A DNA stretch of 64,000 nt, taken from NCBI GenBank assembly GCA_023362775.1, contig JALMGJ010000002.1:37163914-37227913 (forward strand), written 5' to 3'. A program made the position numbers and the translations under genes. The notes under the pieces are model-generated. The model saw nothing but the letters and a program-made list of their open reading frames with translations, was not told the DNA's origin and searched no databases. Positions 33,141 through 44,142 of the stretch are shown piece after piece. Source of the stretch: Charina bottae. Taxonomy: Eukaryota > Chordata > Lepidosauria > Squamata > Charinaidae. Each line of letters starts with the position of its first letter. The first letter of the stretch is position 1.

Positions 33141-36100
33141 TAATTAATTAATTTTATATCACCGCCCATCTCCCCCAACTGGGGGACTCTGGGCAGTTTA
33201 CAATAAAATCAATAGCTAAAAATGTAAACCTGACTTACAAAAACCAGTATAAATAGAATAAATAAGTGTAAAATCCAAGGGCTAATAGATCTCAAATAAA
33301 AGGGAGGGCACTATGGCACCAGCCACCCCCAGGAGGAGCTATTGCCTTTCCCATCCCAGGCAAGGTGGCAGAACCAGGTCTTCAAATTCTTCCAGAAGGC
33401 CTGGAGCGAGGAAACCCACCTCAGCTCCCGGTAAATTAATTAATTAATTAATAATTTGTTGAACTTGTATGCCGCCCAACTCTCAATGACTCTGGGTGGC
33501 TCAAAATATGAAAAATATAAAGCAGCCCTTCCTTAGTGTGATGCCCTTCAGGTTTTGAGGCCCCCGTTGGCCTCAGGCAACTTGACCGACCACTAGTCCA
33601 AAACCTCTGAAAACCACCACCTTGGAAAAGACAGATTGGTGTAAAACCACCACTACCAACAACAACAACAACAACAATCATGGCTAGAGGGAGCCAAAAC
33701 TCATGACATCTCAATTTCCCATAAAAATGTGAGGCATCTCCCCATATTTGTGGTTGGGTTATAGTTCTGCCCTGTCCTTATAGGATGGATGGATGGATGA
33801 ATTGATGGATGGATGGATGGATGGAAATAGAGACAGATGATAGATAGAGATAAAGGTAGGAAGCTAGGTAGGTAGGGATAGTGAGAGATGAGAGAAAGAG
33901 AGAGATTTCTCTGTCATTTCCAGCACCTACAAAACTCAGGAACATTGATGAAATAAAGACAACTCGCTGATATCATTAGTGAAACATCCACTTAGAATGG
34001 CACCCACTAACTCTAGAGGATATACAGCCATATTCTCTATAAAATTCTCCCTTAAATATGAGTATGTGTTAGTTAAATAGCTGTAGTATTATTTTTTCTT
34101 AATTTTTCTTTTCTTGATTGTATAATTTATTATTGTTTATTTTTTTGATGTTAGGTAAATACATTGAGAGCTCTTGCACGGAAGTCAAATTCCTTGTATG
34201 TTTAGTCATACTTGGCCAATAAAGCTATTCTATTCTATTCTATTCTATTCTATTCTATTCTATTCTATTCTATTCTATTCTATTCTATTCTATTCTATTC
34301 TATTCTATTCGTTATTTCCTGATAAAGACATAGGTGCTCCACATAGAGTGATTGTCATTCTGGCAATTGTATTTCCCATTCCAGTCTTTGGAGAGGTCAA
34401 AACTGGGAGTGTTGCAACCTCAAATGGAATCTTAACTGTTGAAATAAGGAGACATTTCATCCTTCTTCAAGGAATTTCCCATGATCAGGAAACATTCACT
34501 TCTATAGAATCTTCTGAGGATCTGACCTCTATGGCAGCCACCACTGGAGAAGCTTTCTCCCTAAACCCTGAAGATATGACCACCCATCCCATGGCAACTG
34601 ATTCTGGAAATGTCACTCCCCACCTTGAAGATTCTGCTGTCAATACTCAAGGTATCTGATTGTTAAATCTATCATCCCATTACACCTTCAAGGTGGAATT
34701 ACAGTTTGCATATGCACAGTGGATTCTCCAACCTGCAGTTGTGCTAGTAAAGCAGATGCATTGGAAAGATACGTCTGAGATATTTGTATAGAAGAACTTG
34801 CATACAGAAGAAAATGCATAACTCTTTCAGTACTCTTTTCCAGCCAAGGTGACAATAATTTTGGAGCCTGACTCGGGGGGAAAATGATCTTAAATTAATT
34901 TGGGCAGCTACTGAAAAAATAAGCTTCCCCAGCTATTAATTCTTCAGATCCAAGTTTTCCCCTCCACAAGCTTTACAAGGCAACCACAAGGTCGATATTC
35001 TTGTGTCTTTGGAGTTCTACCATGGGATAATTTTCAGTCCTATTTGTTGAGAATTGGGAGGGAAATCTTATAATACAAACATATCAACTTTTCATATCCT
35101 CTTGGGAAGCATGGCCCTCCCTCTCAATCGGCTTTATTTGTCCATGGAATATCAGCATATAGCCAAATCTACTAAGATCCTGCATCATAACTAAGGATCT
35201 TAGATGATCAGGATAAATAATCCAGTAATTAACTCTGGAAGGAGAAGCAATAATTATTTGGAGGAGGGAGTGTGTGCAAAAGAACAGCAGAAGTTTAGTA
35301 ACCAAACCTCAACCACCAATTGTAGTTTACATTGTAGGAGGAGAGCTGTGTTAGTTGTTGTTGTTTGTTGTTTATTCGTTCAGTCGTTTCTGACTCTTCA
35401 TGACTTCATGGACCAGTCCACGCCAGAGCTTTCTGTCGGCCGTCACCATCCCCAGCTCCCCAATGGTTGAGTCCGTCACCTCCAGAATACCATCCATCCA
35501 TCTTGCCCTTGGTCGGCCCCTCTTCCTTTTGCCTTTCACTTTCCCTAGCATCAGCTTCTTCTCCAGGGTGTGTTAGTGTATGGTAGCAAAAAATCAGGTA
35601 GCACCTTTTCCGACTAAGAAATGTTATTGAAAGCTATAAGCTTTTGTGAGATAAAATTTATCAGTCAGTAAATCAGACTCCTGATTTTTTTAGTTGCACT
35701 TTAGTTAATCAATCATGATTAACCGCCCAGAGTCCCCTATTCGGGGAGATGGGCGGGGATGGATGGATGGATGGATGGATGGATGGATGGATAAATAAAT
35801 GGTTAAACAAACTATGGCATGGTGCAATGGCTGAGATGAGTTGATATTTCCACTTCTTTCAACTGAAATAAAGTCAGTGGACCACTAAATGCAGCTGTGA
35901 AAATCACTGTGGCTGTTTCCTAAGCATCTGAGACCAGCCTTTCTCAACCTTTTAACCCTGGAGGAACCCTTGAAATATTTTTTCAGGCCTTGGGGAACCC
36001 CTGCACATTCAGGCTCAAATATAGGCCAGGAGTTACAAAATTATTACTGTATATTTGTTTCATGTGTAGCCTGTATATATGCATGAACAGTGTTCTTAAA

Positions 36101-37924
36101 CTGAAAATAAAGAATGAAACTTACCTCTTTAATGTGAAGTTGCCCAAATTTGAAATCATTTTTTACATAAATTGTGATCTCCCAGGGAACCCCTAGTGAC
36201 CTTTCATGGAACCCTAGGGCTCCACAGAACCCTGGCTGAGAAACCTGCTCTAGATGGTTCATGGACTGAACAATAAGTCAACTGATCCAAATATATTCTT
36301 CTGTCCTGTCATTTTCAGGAAACATTGAGCCTTGCGACCCAGACTGTGAAGCTTCCCCCCCCTGGGCTACAATCTTCCTGTGCTTGGCAACAGCTTTCTT
36401 TGTTTTCCTGCTGAGCGGCCTCCTATTCTGGGTGAGTTCCAGAAGGGTAGGGCTGTAAAGTCCATCAAGTCAGAGAAATATTGTGCGTGGTCTCAGGGCC
36501 TGCCATCCAGATGCCTAAGAGATGGAAATCTGATAGGCCTAAGGGAAAATGTAGGATTCTGGAATTTGGCTCACCAGGGCTGTTTCCTGACCCAACCCAA
36601 CCCAAGAAACAAGCACTGGGCACAGAGGTTCCTGACCCAACCCAAGAAACAAGCACTGGGCGCAGAGTTATTCCAAGCAAGAACCTCCCTCTACACCAGA
36701 GCTTTCCAAACTTTTCATGTTGGTGACACACACAAATGACATGCATCATTTCGCGACACACTCTTACAGCAGGGCATCGTTTCGTGACACACTCTTATAG
36801 CAGGGCACAAGGCAGGCACTAGGACCTGTGCAGAATCCTGGCAGGGCAGGTTTGGAGGCAGCAGGGCACGAGGCCGGCACTAGGACCTGCGTGGAATCAC
36901 AGCAGGTTTGGAGGCAGCCAGGCACAAGGCAGGCACTAGGACCTGCGCAGAATCCTGGCAGGGCAGGTTTGGAGGCAGCCAGGCACAAGGCAGGCACTAG
37001 GACCTGCGTGGAATCACAGCAGGTTTGGAGGCAGCCAGGCACAAGGCAGGCACTAGGACCTGCGGGGAATCACAGCAGGTTTGGAGGCAGCAAGGCACAA
37101 GGCAGGCACTAGGACCTGCGTGGAATCACAGCAGGTTTGGAGGCAGCAAGGCACAAGGCAGGCACTAGGACCTGCGTGGAATCACAGCAGGTTTGGAGGC
37201 AGCAAGGCACAAGGCAGGCACTAGGACCTGCGGGGAATCACAGCAGGTTTGGAGGCAGCAAGGCACAAGGCAGGCACTAGGACCTGCGTGGAATCCTGGT
37301 AGGGCAGGTTTGGAGGCAGCAAGGCACAAGGCAGGCACTAGGACCTGCGGGGAATCCTGGCAGGGCAGGTTTGGAGGCAGCAGGGCACAAGGCAGGCACT
37401 AGGACCTGCGCAGAATCACAGCAGGTTTGGAGGCAGCAAGGCACAAGGCAGGCACTAGGACCTGCGGGGAATCCTGGCAGGGCAGGTTTGGAGGCAGCAA
37501 GGCAGCAAGGCACAAGGCAGGCACTAGGACCTGCGTGGAAGCCAGGAGGCAGCAGCAGCCGCAACACACCCAGACACTGCAGCTGACACACTAACGTGTC
37601 CTGACACACAGTTTGGAAAGCTCTGCTCTACACTACAAACTGGGACAGGATTTGATATGCTGTGCAACAAGAGCCAGATCAGTGGTGAAAGCCATGAACT
37701 TCTATGAACATGCTCACAACATTCTGTCTGGAAGTTGGGACAGTGCAATCCCAACTTATCTGAAAGTTCCCAGGTTGTGAATGGGTACCCTATCCCCCTA
37801 AATTATTATACCCCCTTAAATATTTTTTCTCTCTCTCTCCTTTTTTTCTCAGATTCCTTACTGCATTAAAATCAGGCAACCCTCTGCCACGTCATGTAGT
37901 TCATCCCCTCGATGCTCCATATAG
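30965..37924 (+). CDS. Small Ser/Thr-rich single-pass membrane protein, MUCL3/MUC21-like, gene 1
   Basis: Four exons, 30965-31031, 34385-34651, 36319-36431 and 37853-37924, join in phases 1, 1, 0 to give 172 residues and TAG. Exon 1 (ATG GGA CAC...) is a signal peptide ending in AKA, a good signal-peptidase site. Exon 2 gives a Ser/Thr-rich ectodomain with an NVT sequon. Exon 3 has two cysteines just outside the membrane (C117, C121) and a hydrophobic helix from about residue 128. Exon 4 is a short Ser/Cys-rich tail (residues 150-172). It is predicted to be a type I plasma-membrane protein with probable O-glycans. It follows the VARS2-like gene, as MUCL3/MUC21 follow VARS2 in mammals, and shares exon design and transmembrane motif with the gene at 51500. 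The mucin link is positional; length and composition are far from classical long-repeat mucins. Repeats, including a truncated L2-type LINE and (TATTC)n, fill intron 1. Confidence 0.72.
31285..32084 (+). mobile_element. CR1/L2-type LINE, 5'-truncated, with coding end
   Basis: Encodes the ORF2 C-terminus ([43 protein letters not shown]) ending at 31814, then UTR and an (AATA)n tail at 32024-32084. It lies in intron 1 of mucin-like gene 1. It matches the L2/CR1 group; the exact clade is uncertain. Confidence 0.85.
33108..33425 (-). mobile_element. CR1/L2-type LINE 3' end
   Basis: ATTAATTAATT tail, CTCCCCCAACTGGGGGACTC hairpin, CTGGGCAGTTTAC and the CACCAGCCACCCCCAGGAGG block. Confidence 0.75.
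33435..33720 (-). mobile_element. Second LINE 3' end, different subfamily (probable)
   Basis: A new ATTAATTAATT tail followed by GTATGCCGCCCAACTCTCAA and GACTCTGGGTGGCTC, a CR1-like 3' UTR. (AAC)n lies near 33655-33677. Confidence 0.45.
33784..33825. repeat. (ATGG)n microsatellite
   Basis: GATGGATGGATGGATG tract with one interruption, followed by GATA/GTAG-rich sequence. Confidence 0.85.
34025..34225 (+). mobile_element. CR1-type LINE 3' end, Snake1-like
   Basis: Contains TGAGAGCTCTTGCACGGAAG, CATACTTGGCCAATAAAGC and a TATTC-repeat tail. Published work describes Snake1 (CR1-L3) ends seeding such microsatellites in snakes; the family name is from memory. Confidence 0.7.
34226..34310 (+). repeat. 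(TATTC)17 microsatellite
   Basis: 85 bp of uninterrupted TATTC, exactly 17 units, directly attached to a LINE end. It stops 74 bp before exon 2 of mucin-like gene 1. Confidence 0.95.
35355..35568 (-). mobile_element. Short BovB (RTE) 3' fragment
   Basis: Tail CGAATAAACAACAAACAAC on the minus strand, with perfect 8-bp target duplications TGTGTTAG (35347-35354 and 35569-35576). Confidence 0.9.
35705..35800 (+). mobile_element. LINE tail with (GGAT)n
   Basis: AACCGCCCAGAGTCCCC, GGGGAGATGGGCGG, then (GGAT)n at about 35758-35792. Confidence 0.7.
35935..36247. mobile_element. hAT-like element (CAGCCTTTCTCAACC family)
   Basis: Second copy of the element at 22797, with GAGGAACCCTTGAAATATTT inside. 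It ends about 70 bp before exon 3 of mucin-like gene 1. Confidence 0.8.
36697..37625. mobile_element. hAT-like MITE expanded by an internal minisatellite
   Basis: Termini CAGAGCTTTCCAAAC and GTTTGGAAAGCTCTG, with perfect 8-bp target duplications CTCTACAC (36689-36696 and 37626-37633). At 929 bp it is over four times the 203-bp copy at 9630. Confidence 0.92.
36808..37545 (+). repeat. Minisatellite, 13 copies of a 56-61-bp unit
   Basis: Each unit contains GGCAGGCACTAGGACCTGCG and GCAGGTTTGGAGGCAGC. Two unit forms alternate, one with AATCACAGCAGG (about 56 bp) and one with AATCCTGGCAGGGCAGG (about 60 bp). Apparent frames across it are repeat artefacts. Confidence 0.92.
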
Positions 37925-38145
37925 AGTGGTACTTCTCTGAAATTCCAGAATAAATTGTCTCTAGACATGATTTTTCTCACGGATTCATCAGGGTTTGCTT
38001 TGTTCTGGTTGTTTGTCTTTGACCATCTAATTGCCGAGCTAAGGCATGGGGTGTTCATCGAACTTGGTAATATCACCTATTTTGCCACAGGTCTCCAGAA
38101 ACACTGCAGAATTCTTTCATCTTATCGGCTATCTTTCCGTTCCTA

Positions 38146-38151
38146 AATAAA
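38146..38151 (+). terminator. Polyadenylation signal of mucin-like gene 1
   Basis: AATAAA, about 220 nt after the TAG at 37922-37924. It gives the gene a short 3' UTR in its final exon. Confidence 0.6.
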
Positions 38152-38159
38152 ATATTTGA

Positions 38160-39238
38160 CCACTGTACTTCCTGCTAAACCATAACTACCTCATCGGGAC
38201 AGCAAGCAATAAATGAAAACCCAAAAATAACTTACAGGGACCCCTTTGCTGATGCAGTGGGGCACTTTTAGCAACAATGTGGGAATAAAATTCCTGCTGT
38301 CTTTATCTGCAAGTAATAAATATGTATACCACTGGGTTAAAACTGCAAGGAATTCCAGTGGTGAAATTTTGCTATAGCCCATAATAGCAAGAGGTTCTAT
38401 ACTGAAGTTCCAGATCACTACAACAAGGACACCAATAACCTGGAGGATTCAGATGTACCCTGAAAGATTTTTAATTAGGTCACCTCTCCCATTTCAAAAC
38501 TTTCATATAACATTCTGTCAGGGATGCTCTGACCAGAAAACTTTCTCGAACTGAAGGCTGATCTCTTGGGAAGAATGTTATCACTGTTACACTAATACAT
38601 AACTAAAAGTGCTTGCATAGCGCCTTTCACAGATGAAACTACCACACTGAATCTTCAAGGGTGGGAATACTCATGGTGGTCCTTTATACTGTAGAGATTT
38701 CTTCATTGCTGATGGCCAGGTCACGGACGGAAGGAAGGAAGGAAGGAAGGAAGGAAGGAAGGAAGGAGCAAAGGGAATATTTAATCCGGAAGATATGAGC
38801 ATCGTTACAGGCAGTTCTCAATTAGTGTGGTTAATGAATCCCATGAAAAGGTTACATTATTTGAATTCACACTATTCAAAGTGATATTTCTATATAAAAT
38901 GTAGTAATTGGTTCCAGCTCGATGGAAATAGGCAATGAAATTTTTAAACATAATTTTTTACACCCCCACCTTGCTCTGTTTGATTACATTCTTTGCAGCT
39001 GTCTACCACATTGGGCATATATTTGCTTCTACCAGAACAGAATAGCTTGATGGAAACAGATATATGTATGAACCTGAATCTGCTAGTTCCCACCCTGTAA
39101 AATACCCAGCTGCAGCACAAGATGTACAACAGTGAAGAGCATCAGCAAAACACTTCATTACGTTACAGTTAACCATGGTCCACTAAACACTGCTAATGAG
39201 GAGAGACTCAACTAATGTGCAAAGGAAATATAAACATG
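38160..39238. other. Intergenic DNA with (GGAA)n
   Basis: (GGAA)n lies at 38727-38767. Otherwise I see no coding, RNA or repeat signal. Confidence 0.5.
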
Positions 39239-39250
39239 TAAGGATGTTTT

Positions 39251-39601
39251 TTTGTTTTTTTGTTTTTTTGGGCGTGGTGGCTCAGCGGGTAAGACGCCAG
39301 GCTTGTCGATCGGAAGATCACAAGTTCAGAGGTTCGAATCCCTAGCCCTGCGTGCGGAGTGAGCTCCCGCACTCGCCCCAGCTCTTGCCCACCTAGCAAT
39401 TCGAAAGCATGCAAATGCAAGTAGATGAATAGGTACCACTTTAGTGGGAAGGTAATAGTGTTCCGCGTACGTCATGCTGGCCACATGACCGTGGAAGCGT
39501 CTTCGGACAACGCTGGCTCTTCGGCTAACAAACGGAGATGAGCACCGGCCCCTAGAGTCGGACACGACTGCACAAATGTGCGGGGGGAACCTTTACCTTA
39601 C
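39251..39601 (+). mobile_element. tRNA-derived SINE (family A), forward
   Basis: Preceded by a T-rich stretch, with a 12-bp target duplication TAAGGATGTTTT (39239-39250 and 39602-39613). Confidence 0.88.
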
Positions 39602-40465
39602 CTAAGGATGTTTTAAGGGTTGAAATCCTTTAGTTAATTTGTTCACCTGCATCTGTATTGAACACAGCATCTGTTTGTGAGTAGAACCAAGGGCCATTAA
39701 ATAGATATAAAGGCAAGCTCTTAAGGTCTAAAAGTACAAGTTAAGGAAGCTACATGCTTTGACAAAAAGCCTGCATCTCTGAGTTTTTGTCCTCATGACG
39801 CAAGGAAAGAGAAGAAGGAAGGAAGGGTTTTTCCTATAGGAAGCTGAAAAGTTATGAGTGTTCCTATTAATAAGGGAAAGCAGAACAGATATAATGAGAT
39901 GCTTACTATTACCACTCTTCATGTAATGCCACTAGTGGTCAACAGGATAAAGGATGTGAAGATTAGATGCTTCAGGACCTGCATCTCCAACAAGAGACGT
40001 CTCTTAAGCTAGTAAAAAATGCTGAAGATCTCATAGAAAACATTATCAGCTTGCAAGGTCACATTGATTAGCATAAGCTGCATGGATGCACTGGGTTAAG
40101 GGGATACAGTCACAGAGGATCATACACAGGTAGAGAGAAAGGATTTTAAAAATATTTATTTATTTATTTCGTGTCCAGATCAAACTTTACTCTGCCAAAA
40201 TGTAGCCACCGCCACAGCTTTGTCCTTAGCTTGCTGTAGGTCGTTGACAATACAAGGCTCCAACAGTAATCAACACACCATCAGATGCTCCGGGTCTTGG
40301 ATTTCTCCGCATTCACATAATGTATTGTCGTCAGCCAACAACCCCCACTTAAATAAATTCGTCTTGCACCTTGGTATGATGGAACATGAGGGTGACCTTG
40401 GAAGATGGGGAGAAGAGATGCTGCCTAGGGAACGATCAGATAAATGAGAAAGAAGTCCATGACAG

Positions 40466-40644
40466 AGTAATGGCCAAAGGAAGAAACTTAGGAAGGACCC
40501 ACCCCAACTACTCAGGTGGTAAATAGGGAGGGTGGGAGATTTGGACTTTCAGACTTGCAAGATTCTGTTGATGTAGCCTTATAATAAAGCATAATTAGTT
40601 CATCTTGTCGTGGTTCCTGTCTGGTTTATCTGGGAGGGCTGACA
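40466..40644 (+). mobile_element. LTR fragment, same family as 11420
   Basis: AAGAAACTTAGGAAGGACCC, AAATAGGGAGG, CTTGCAAGATTCTGTTG, AATAAAG and a final GGGCTGACA occur in the same order. Solo; no internal region. 40145-40460 upstream is unrecognised. Confidence 0.5.
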
Positions 40645-40904
40645 AGGGGTGACTAAATGCCCCATCTCCTCTCTTCCTTTCCTGATTGTTTAAACTACTC
40701 CCTTGCCTGGAGCTGCCAGATTGCAGGTCAGAGAACACGCAGACGCCTGCAGGAGGCAAGGCAGCAATCCTCTTCCTCTTCAGACCAGTGGCCCATCAGC
40801 TTCCCAGTTTGTGTCTCAACTGGAACAGGGACCACTTCCAGGCAAGCAGGGAAGGGACAGAGGACAGAGTCGGGGAGGGAAGAGGCGAAGAAGCTGTAGC
40901 TGAT

Positions 40905-40985
40905 TAAATGTCAGTCCCTCCTGACGAGGGAGATGGGCGGTGATAGAGATTTGATGAATAAATAAATAAAAATAAATAAAGTGGC
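40905..40985 (+). mobile_element. LINE tail fragment
   Basis: CTGACGAGGGAGATGGGCGG then AATAAATAAATA. 40990-41790 is AT-rich with no recognised feature. Confidence 0.6.
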
Positions 40986-41800
40986 CCATGGGGAATGCTG
41001 GGAAGTGCTCCTTTCAGCTAATGAGCCATGCCTATGTCATCCTCAAAGATCACATCAGAGGCTCTGTTGCTGCCATTTCCTTTTTTGTTGTTTCTCAATA
41101 AAATAGAGAGAAGCTTGAAAGCCACACAAATGCAGGAGACAGGCATATATAGATAGGATTGAAGAAGTGGCCATTTCACAATTAAAAGCTGGATTTAACT
41201 GGGGATTTCACAGATCTAGAAAGTTGGATGGTAATGGTTCTTTGCTCAAATCATTTTGGATGGAAATAGGAAATCCAATAAATTTCAATTCTTTGCATAT
41301 CTCATTTTTCCCTTGATTTTAAGCTCATGTTATCTCATTTCCTTCCACATTGTTATGTGAAATTGTTTTAAAAGCTGCCTGAAAATTTGTCTGCATTTAA
41401 ACCTGGCAATTTGTGATAAAAATTTCTCAGCCAATCATTACCTGAGTTGGTTATTACACTTATTAATGATTAATCAACTCGCCACATACCAACTGGCACT
41501 TTTCAAAACATCAAAAGGCTGAAACTAATCTGAAAACTACAGAGACTAATATCTTAATTAGCAGTTTTATTAATTAGGTATTGTTTGCCTGCCTCTGGCT
41601 GAACTGGATTTTTAACTGAAGCAAAGAAGAGCCAGGAATTCATGCCTCCTGGGGGGGGGGGATTTTTACATTATAAAAATTCTGAGACTAAAGTTTTTGT
41701 TCCTGTTGCCCTACATTATATACAGCTTCAATTATCCTAATGAACTGGTGTAATTTTCTTTAAAATAAAGCTACAATATCTGGGTTGTGAAAGTCTAGAC

Positions 41801-41951
41801 CAGTGTTTTTCAACCTCATCAACTTTAAGATGTGTGGACTTCAACTCCCAGAATTCCCCAGCCAGTCATGCCCACAGCCAGTCATGCTGGCTGGGGAATT
41901 CTGGGAGCCGAAGTCCACACATCTTAAAGTTGATGAGGTTGAGAAACACTG
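41801..41951. mobile_element. hAT-like MITE (CTCAACC family)
   Basis: Palindromic arms around a small CAGCCAGTCATGC duplication, with near-perfect target duplications GTCTAGAC and GTCTAGAT. Confidence 0.85.
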
Positions 41952-42059
41952 GTCTAGATCACAAGATGGCAGCAAAGAGTTTTCTGTATATCTCTGCTGC
42001 CATCTAGTGGTCGCATGCATCTTTGTACCTTAGATCTTGTTTGTGTCTGTGTCTCTCTC

Positions 42060-42245
42060 TGTGTGTGTATGCACCTTCCAGTCAGTGTTGACTCCTGGCG
42101 ACTGCCTGGACTAGTCCCTGCAGTTTTCTTGGCAAGATTTCAGAAGTGGTTTGCCATTGCCATCTTCCCAGGGCTGAGAAAGAGTGGCTGGCCCAAGGTC
42201 ACCCAGCTGGCTTCGTGCCTAAGGTGGGACTAGGGCTTTTAGATC
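42060..42245 (-). mobile_element. tRNA-derived SINE (family B), reverse
   Basis: GACTCCTGGCGACTGCC, TTTGCCATTGCC and GGCCCAAGGTCACCCAGC match the copy at 52283. (TG/TC)n precedes it. Confidence 0.7.
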
Positions 42246-42399
42246 TGGTAGCCCTGCCCTAAAATGCAAGCAATGTCACCCTTACATTCATCCTACTAAG
42301 TAATCCTAATTAAATGCATATCCTAGTTTTCTAAGGATGTTTCTTTTTCGAGGAAGCCACTGAGGGAGTTTGGTATATTACAATAATTAGCATTCATTT

Positions 42400-42920
42400 A
42401 TCAGCCATTTGCAGTCCTCCGTTAGTGTCCATGATTTGTTGTCCAGTCCCACAATCAGAAGGACTCTTGGTGGTTCACAAAAATAACTATACACAATAAC
42501 AATATAAGAACATAAGAACATAATACATTTTAAACCCCAAAACAATACATTAGGCCTCCAAAACCCTCTGGAAAAGCTCAATCTTCAACTTTTTCATGAA
42601 GGCAGGTAATGTTGGAGAAAAATAAACCTCCAATGAAAGGCCATTCCAGCAGACTGGACCCAACAGGGGCAAACAATGTTTCTGGGCTTTGGCCTGCCTG
42701 ACCTCCTAGAAATGGGGGACAATAAAAGAAGAGCTGTTTTGAGGACACCACCACATTCCATACTAGTGGAATGTTGTAATCAGTGAATTCACTTATTTTG
42801 CAATTCTTGTTGCAGTCAGATTCCAACACCCATCTCTCGTAAGTTAAGTTTAAATTAAGAAGCCTATTTAATTTGAAGCATCTCCGTGGTTCATCTGAAC
42901 TCAGTAATTCAGGCACTGGA
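42400..42920 (-). mobile_element. CR1-type LINE 3' end
   Basis: Reverse copy reading through a CR1-like 3' UTR and the ORF2 end (minus strand FMKKLKIELFQRVLEA-like), with CATTCCAGCAGACTGGACCC. Confidence 0.5.
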
Positions 42921-43068
42921 AGCTGACCCCTAGAATTGAATAACAGAAGAAAAGGTACAAAGTGACATAATTTGTTTGCGTGTTAATTAATTGTGTGGTA
43001 GTTTGGGTACGTTTCAAACATAGCCACAAATAGCCACTCTATTACACCTTTGTTTTAGTCATCCTTCC

Positions 43069-43208
43069 CATTGGCCAACAAAGAGTGTGATGTCATAATT
43101 CCTTGTATTTGCATATGGGTGGGAGGGAGGGATGCCTCATAGATACATATTATGAAGTCCTCCAGGTGCTACTTCACAAGACAGGAGTATTTTTCTAGCC
43201 GGCCAATC
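43069..43208 (+). promoter_or_regulatory. Promoter-like cluster: inverted CCAAT, CRE-like site, octamer, CCAAT
   Basis: Upstream of the basic-protein gene lie ATTGG (43070-43074, an inverted CCAAT), TGATGTCA (43088-43095, one base from a consensus CRE), a perfect octamer ATTTGCAT (43107-43114) and CCAAT (43203-43207). Octamer plus CCAAT is typical of H2B promoters, and CRE sites are typical of genes expressed in spermatids. No strong TATA box was seen, so the start site is uncertain. Confidence 0.45.
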
Positions 43209-43313
43209 AAACCTGTCCTTCACTGAATACAATTCACAGAGGTGGCAGCAGGACGGAAGCCTTTGTCACTAAGCTCCAGAGCTGGCAGTAGGTCCAGGAG
43301 CAGAAAAAGGAAA

Positions 43314-43757
43314 ATGGCTGCTGCCCAGAGTGGGAAGAAGAAGTCTCAGCCTCAGAAGAAAGGAAAGCATCTTCCGGGGGGGAAGACCCCGTGCAAGACA
43401 ATACAGCCCAAGGAGAAGAAACTAGAGCTTAGACAAAGCAAACAGGAGCCCAAAACGCCAACTGTGAGGCCGGGGAATAAGAGGAAGAAGATGGGACACG
43501 CGTCCGGCTTGCCTGCATCTAAGATGTCTCAAGGAGGCCACCAACGGAAAGCCCGCTTGCCCGTGAAGAGCAGCGGGAAAGCGGCCTCCTCCAGAAGCAG
43601 TGCCAGCCGACAGGTCTCCCCCAAAGCCAAAAGTGCCAAAGTTGGGAGGAATCTCTGCTGCTTCAGCTCCAAAGACCTTCAGTATGAAGTGAATGAGCTG
43701 ATGCGCAAGGAACTGACTACACGCATGTTTGCCAACAACCCCCGTGGCCATCACTGA
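43314..43757 (+). CDS. Unrecognised very basic 147-residue protein, possible sperm or chromatin protein
   Basis: A single open frame starts at ATG 43314 (AAAATGGC, good context) and ends at TGA 43755-43757. The frame is open further upstream to 43242 but has no earlier ATG. About a quarter of the residues are Lys or Arg (25 K, 11 R), with Ser, Pro and Gln between them and SPK- and TP-type motifs, as in histone H1 tails and spermatid nuclear proteins. No globular H1 domain or histone fold is evident. The last 33 residues differ: they are less basic, start LCCFSSKDLQYEVNELMRK and look helical. A polyadenylation signal AATAAA lies near 44144. I do not recognise the family. It could be a squamate-specific spermatid protein, an intronless retrocopy, or the last exon of a spliced gene. 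Confidence 0.5.
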   Translation: MAAAQSGKKKSQPQKKGKHLPGGKTPCKTIQPKEKKLELRQSKQEPKTPTVRPGNKRKKMGHASGLPASKMSQGGHQRKARLPVKSSGKAASSRSSASRQVSPKAKSAKVGRNLCCFSSKDLQYEVNELMRKELTTRMFANNPRGHH

Positions 43758-44142
43758 CCAAGCCATACCCCCTTTCTCCTTGGGGCCCGCTGAAGCAGAC
43801 CCTCCGGGGGAGAAGGAAGAGAAGCATCCGCCGGCCAGAGAAAAATCCCATCTGAGAAGATCTGACATTTCTATTTAAGGTGCCAAGAAACCCAACAGTC
43901 TCTTCAGCCTCTAGAAATTATTTTGTTGAGCTGCAGCAGTCCTTACAACTCACAGTAATCTTTCCACAAAGGCAAGAGAAGCACACCTTTCCCAAAATAA
44001 GTTCAGAGAAAAAAGTTCAACCTATCTAGAAGGTCCTTCTTTTCACTGAAAAAAAAAAATCCATTTGCTTTAAGGACACTTGGATTTCCAAGAGTTATAT
44101 AATTTTTCAAGGAAAGGAAACACTGTGAGTTATTATCATGCT

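Noticed and set aside
36808..37545. Regular direct repeats, considered as a CRISPR array
   Set aside because: Units are contiguous tandem repeats without unique spacers, in a vertebrate genome.
36764..37609. Repetitive Cys/Pro-rich protein frames on both strands
   Set aside because: They are translations of the minisatellite inside a hAT-like element; every frame stays open because of unit composition.
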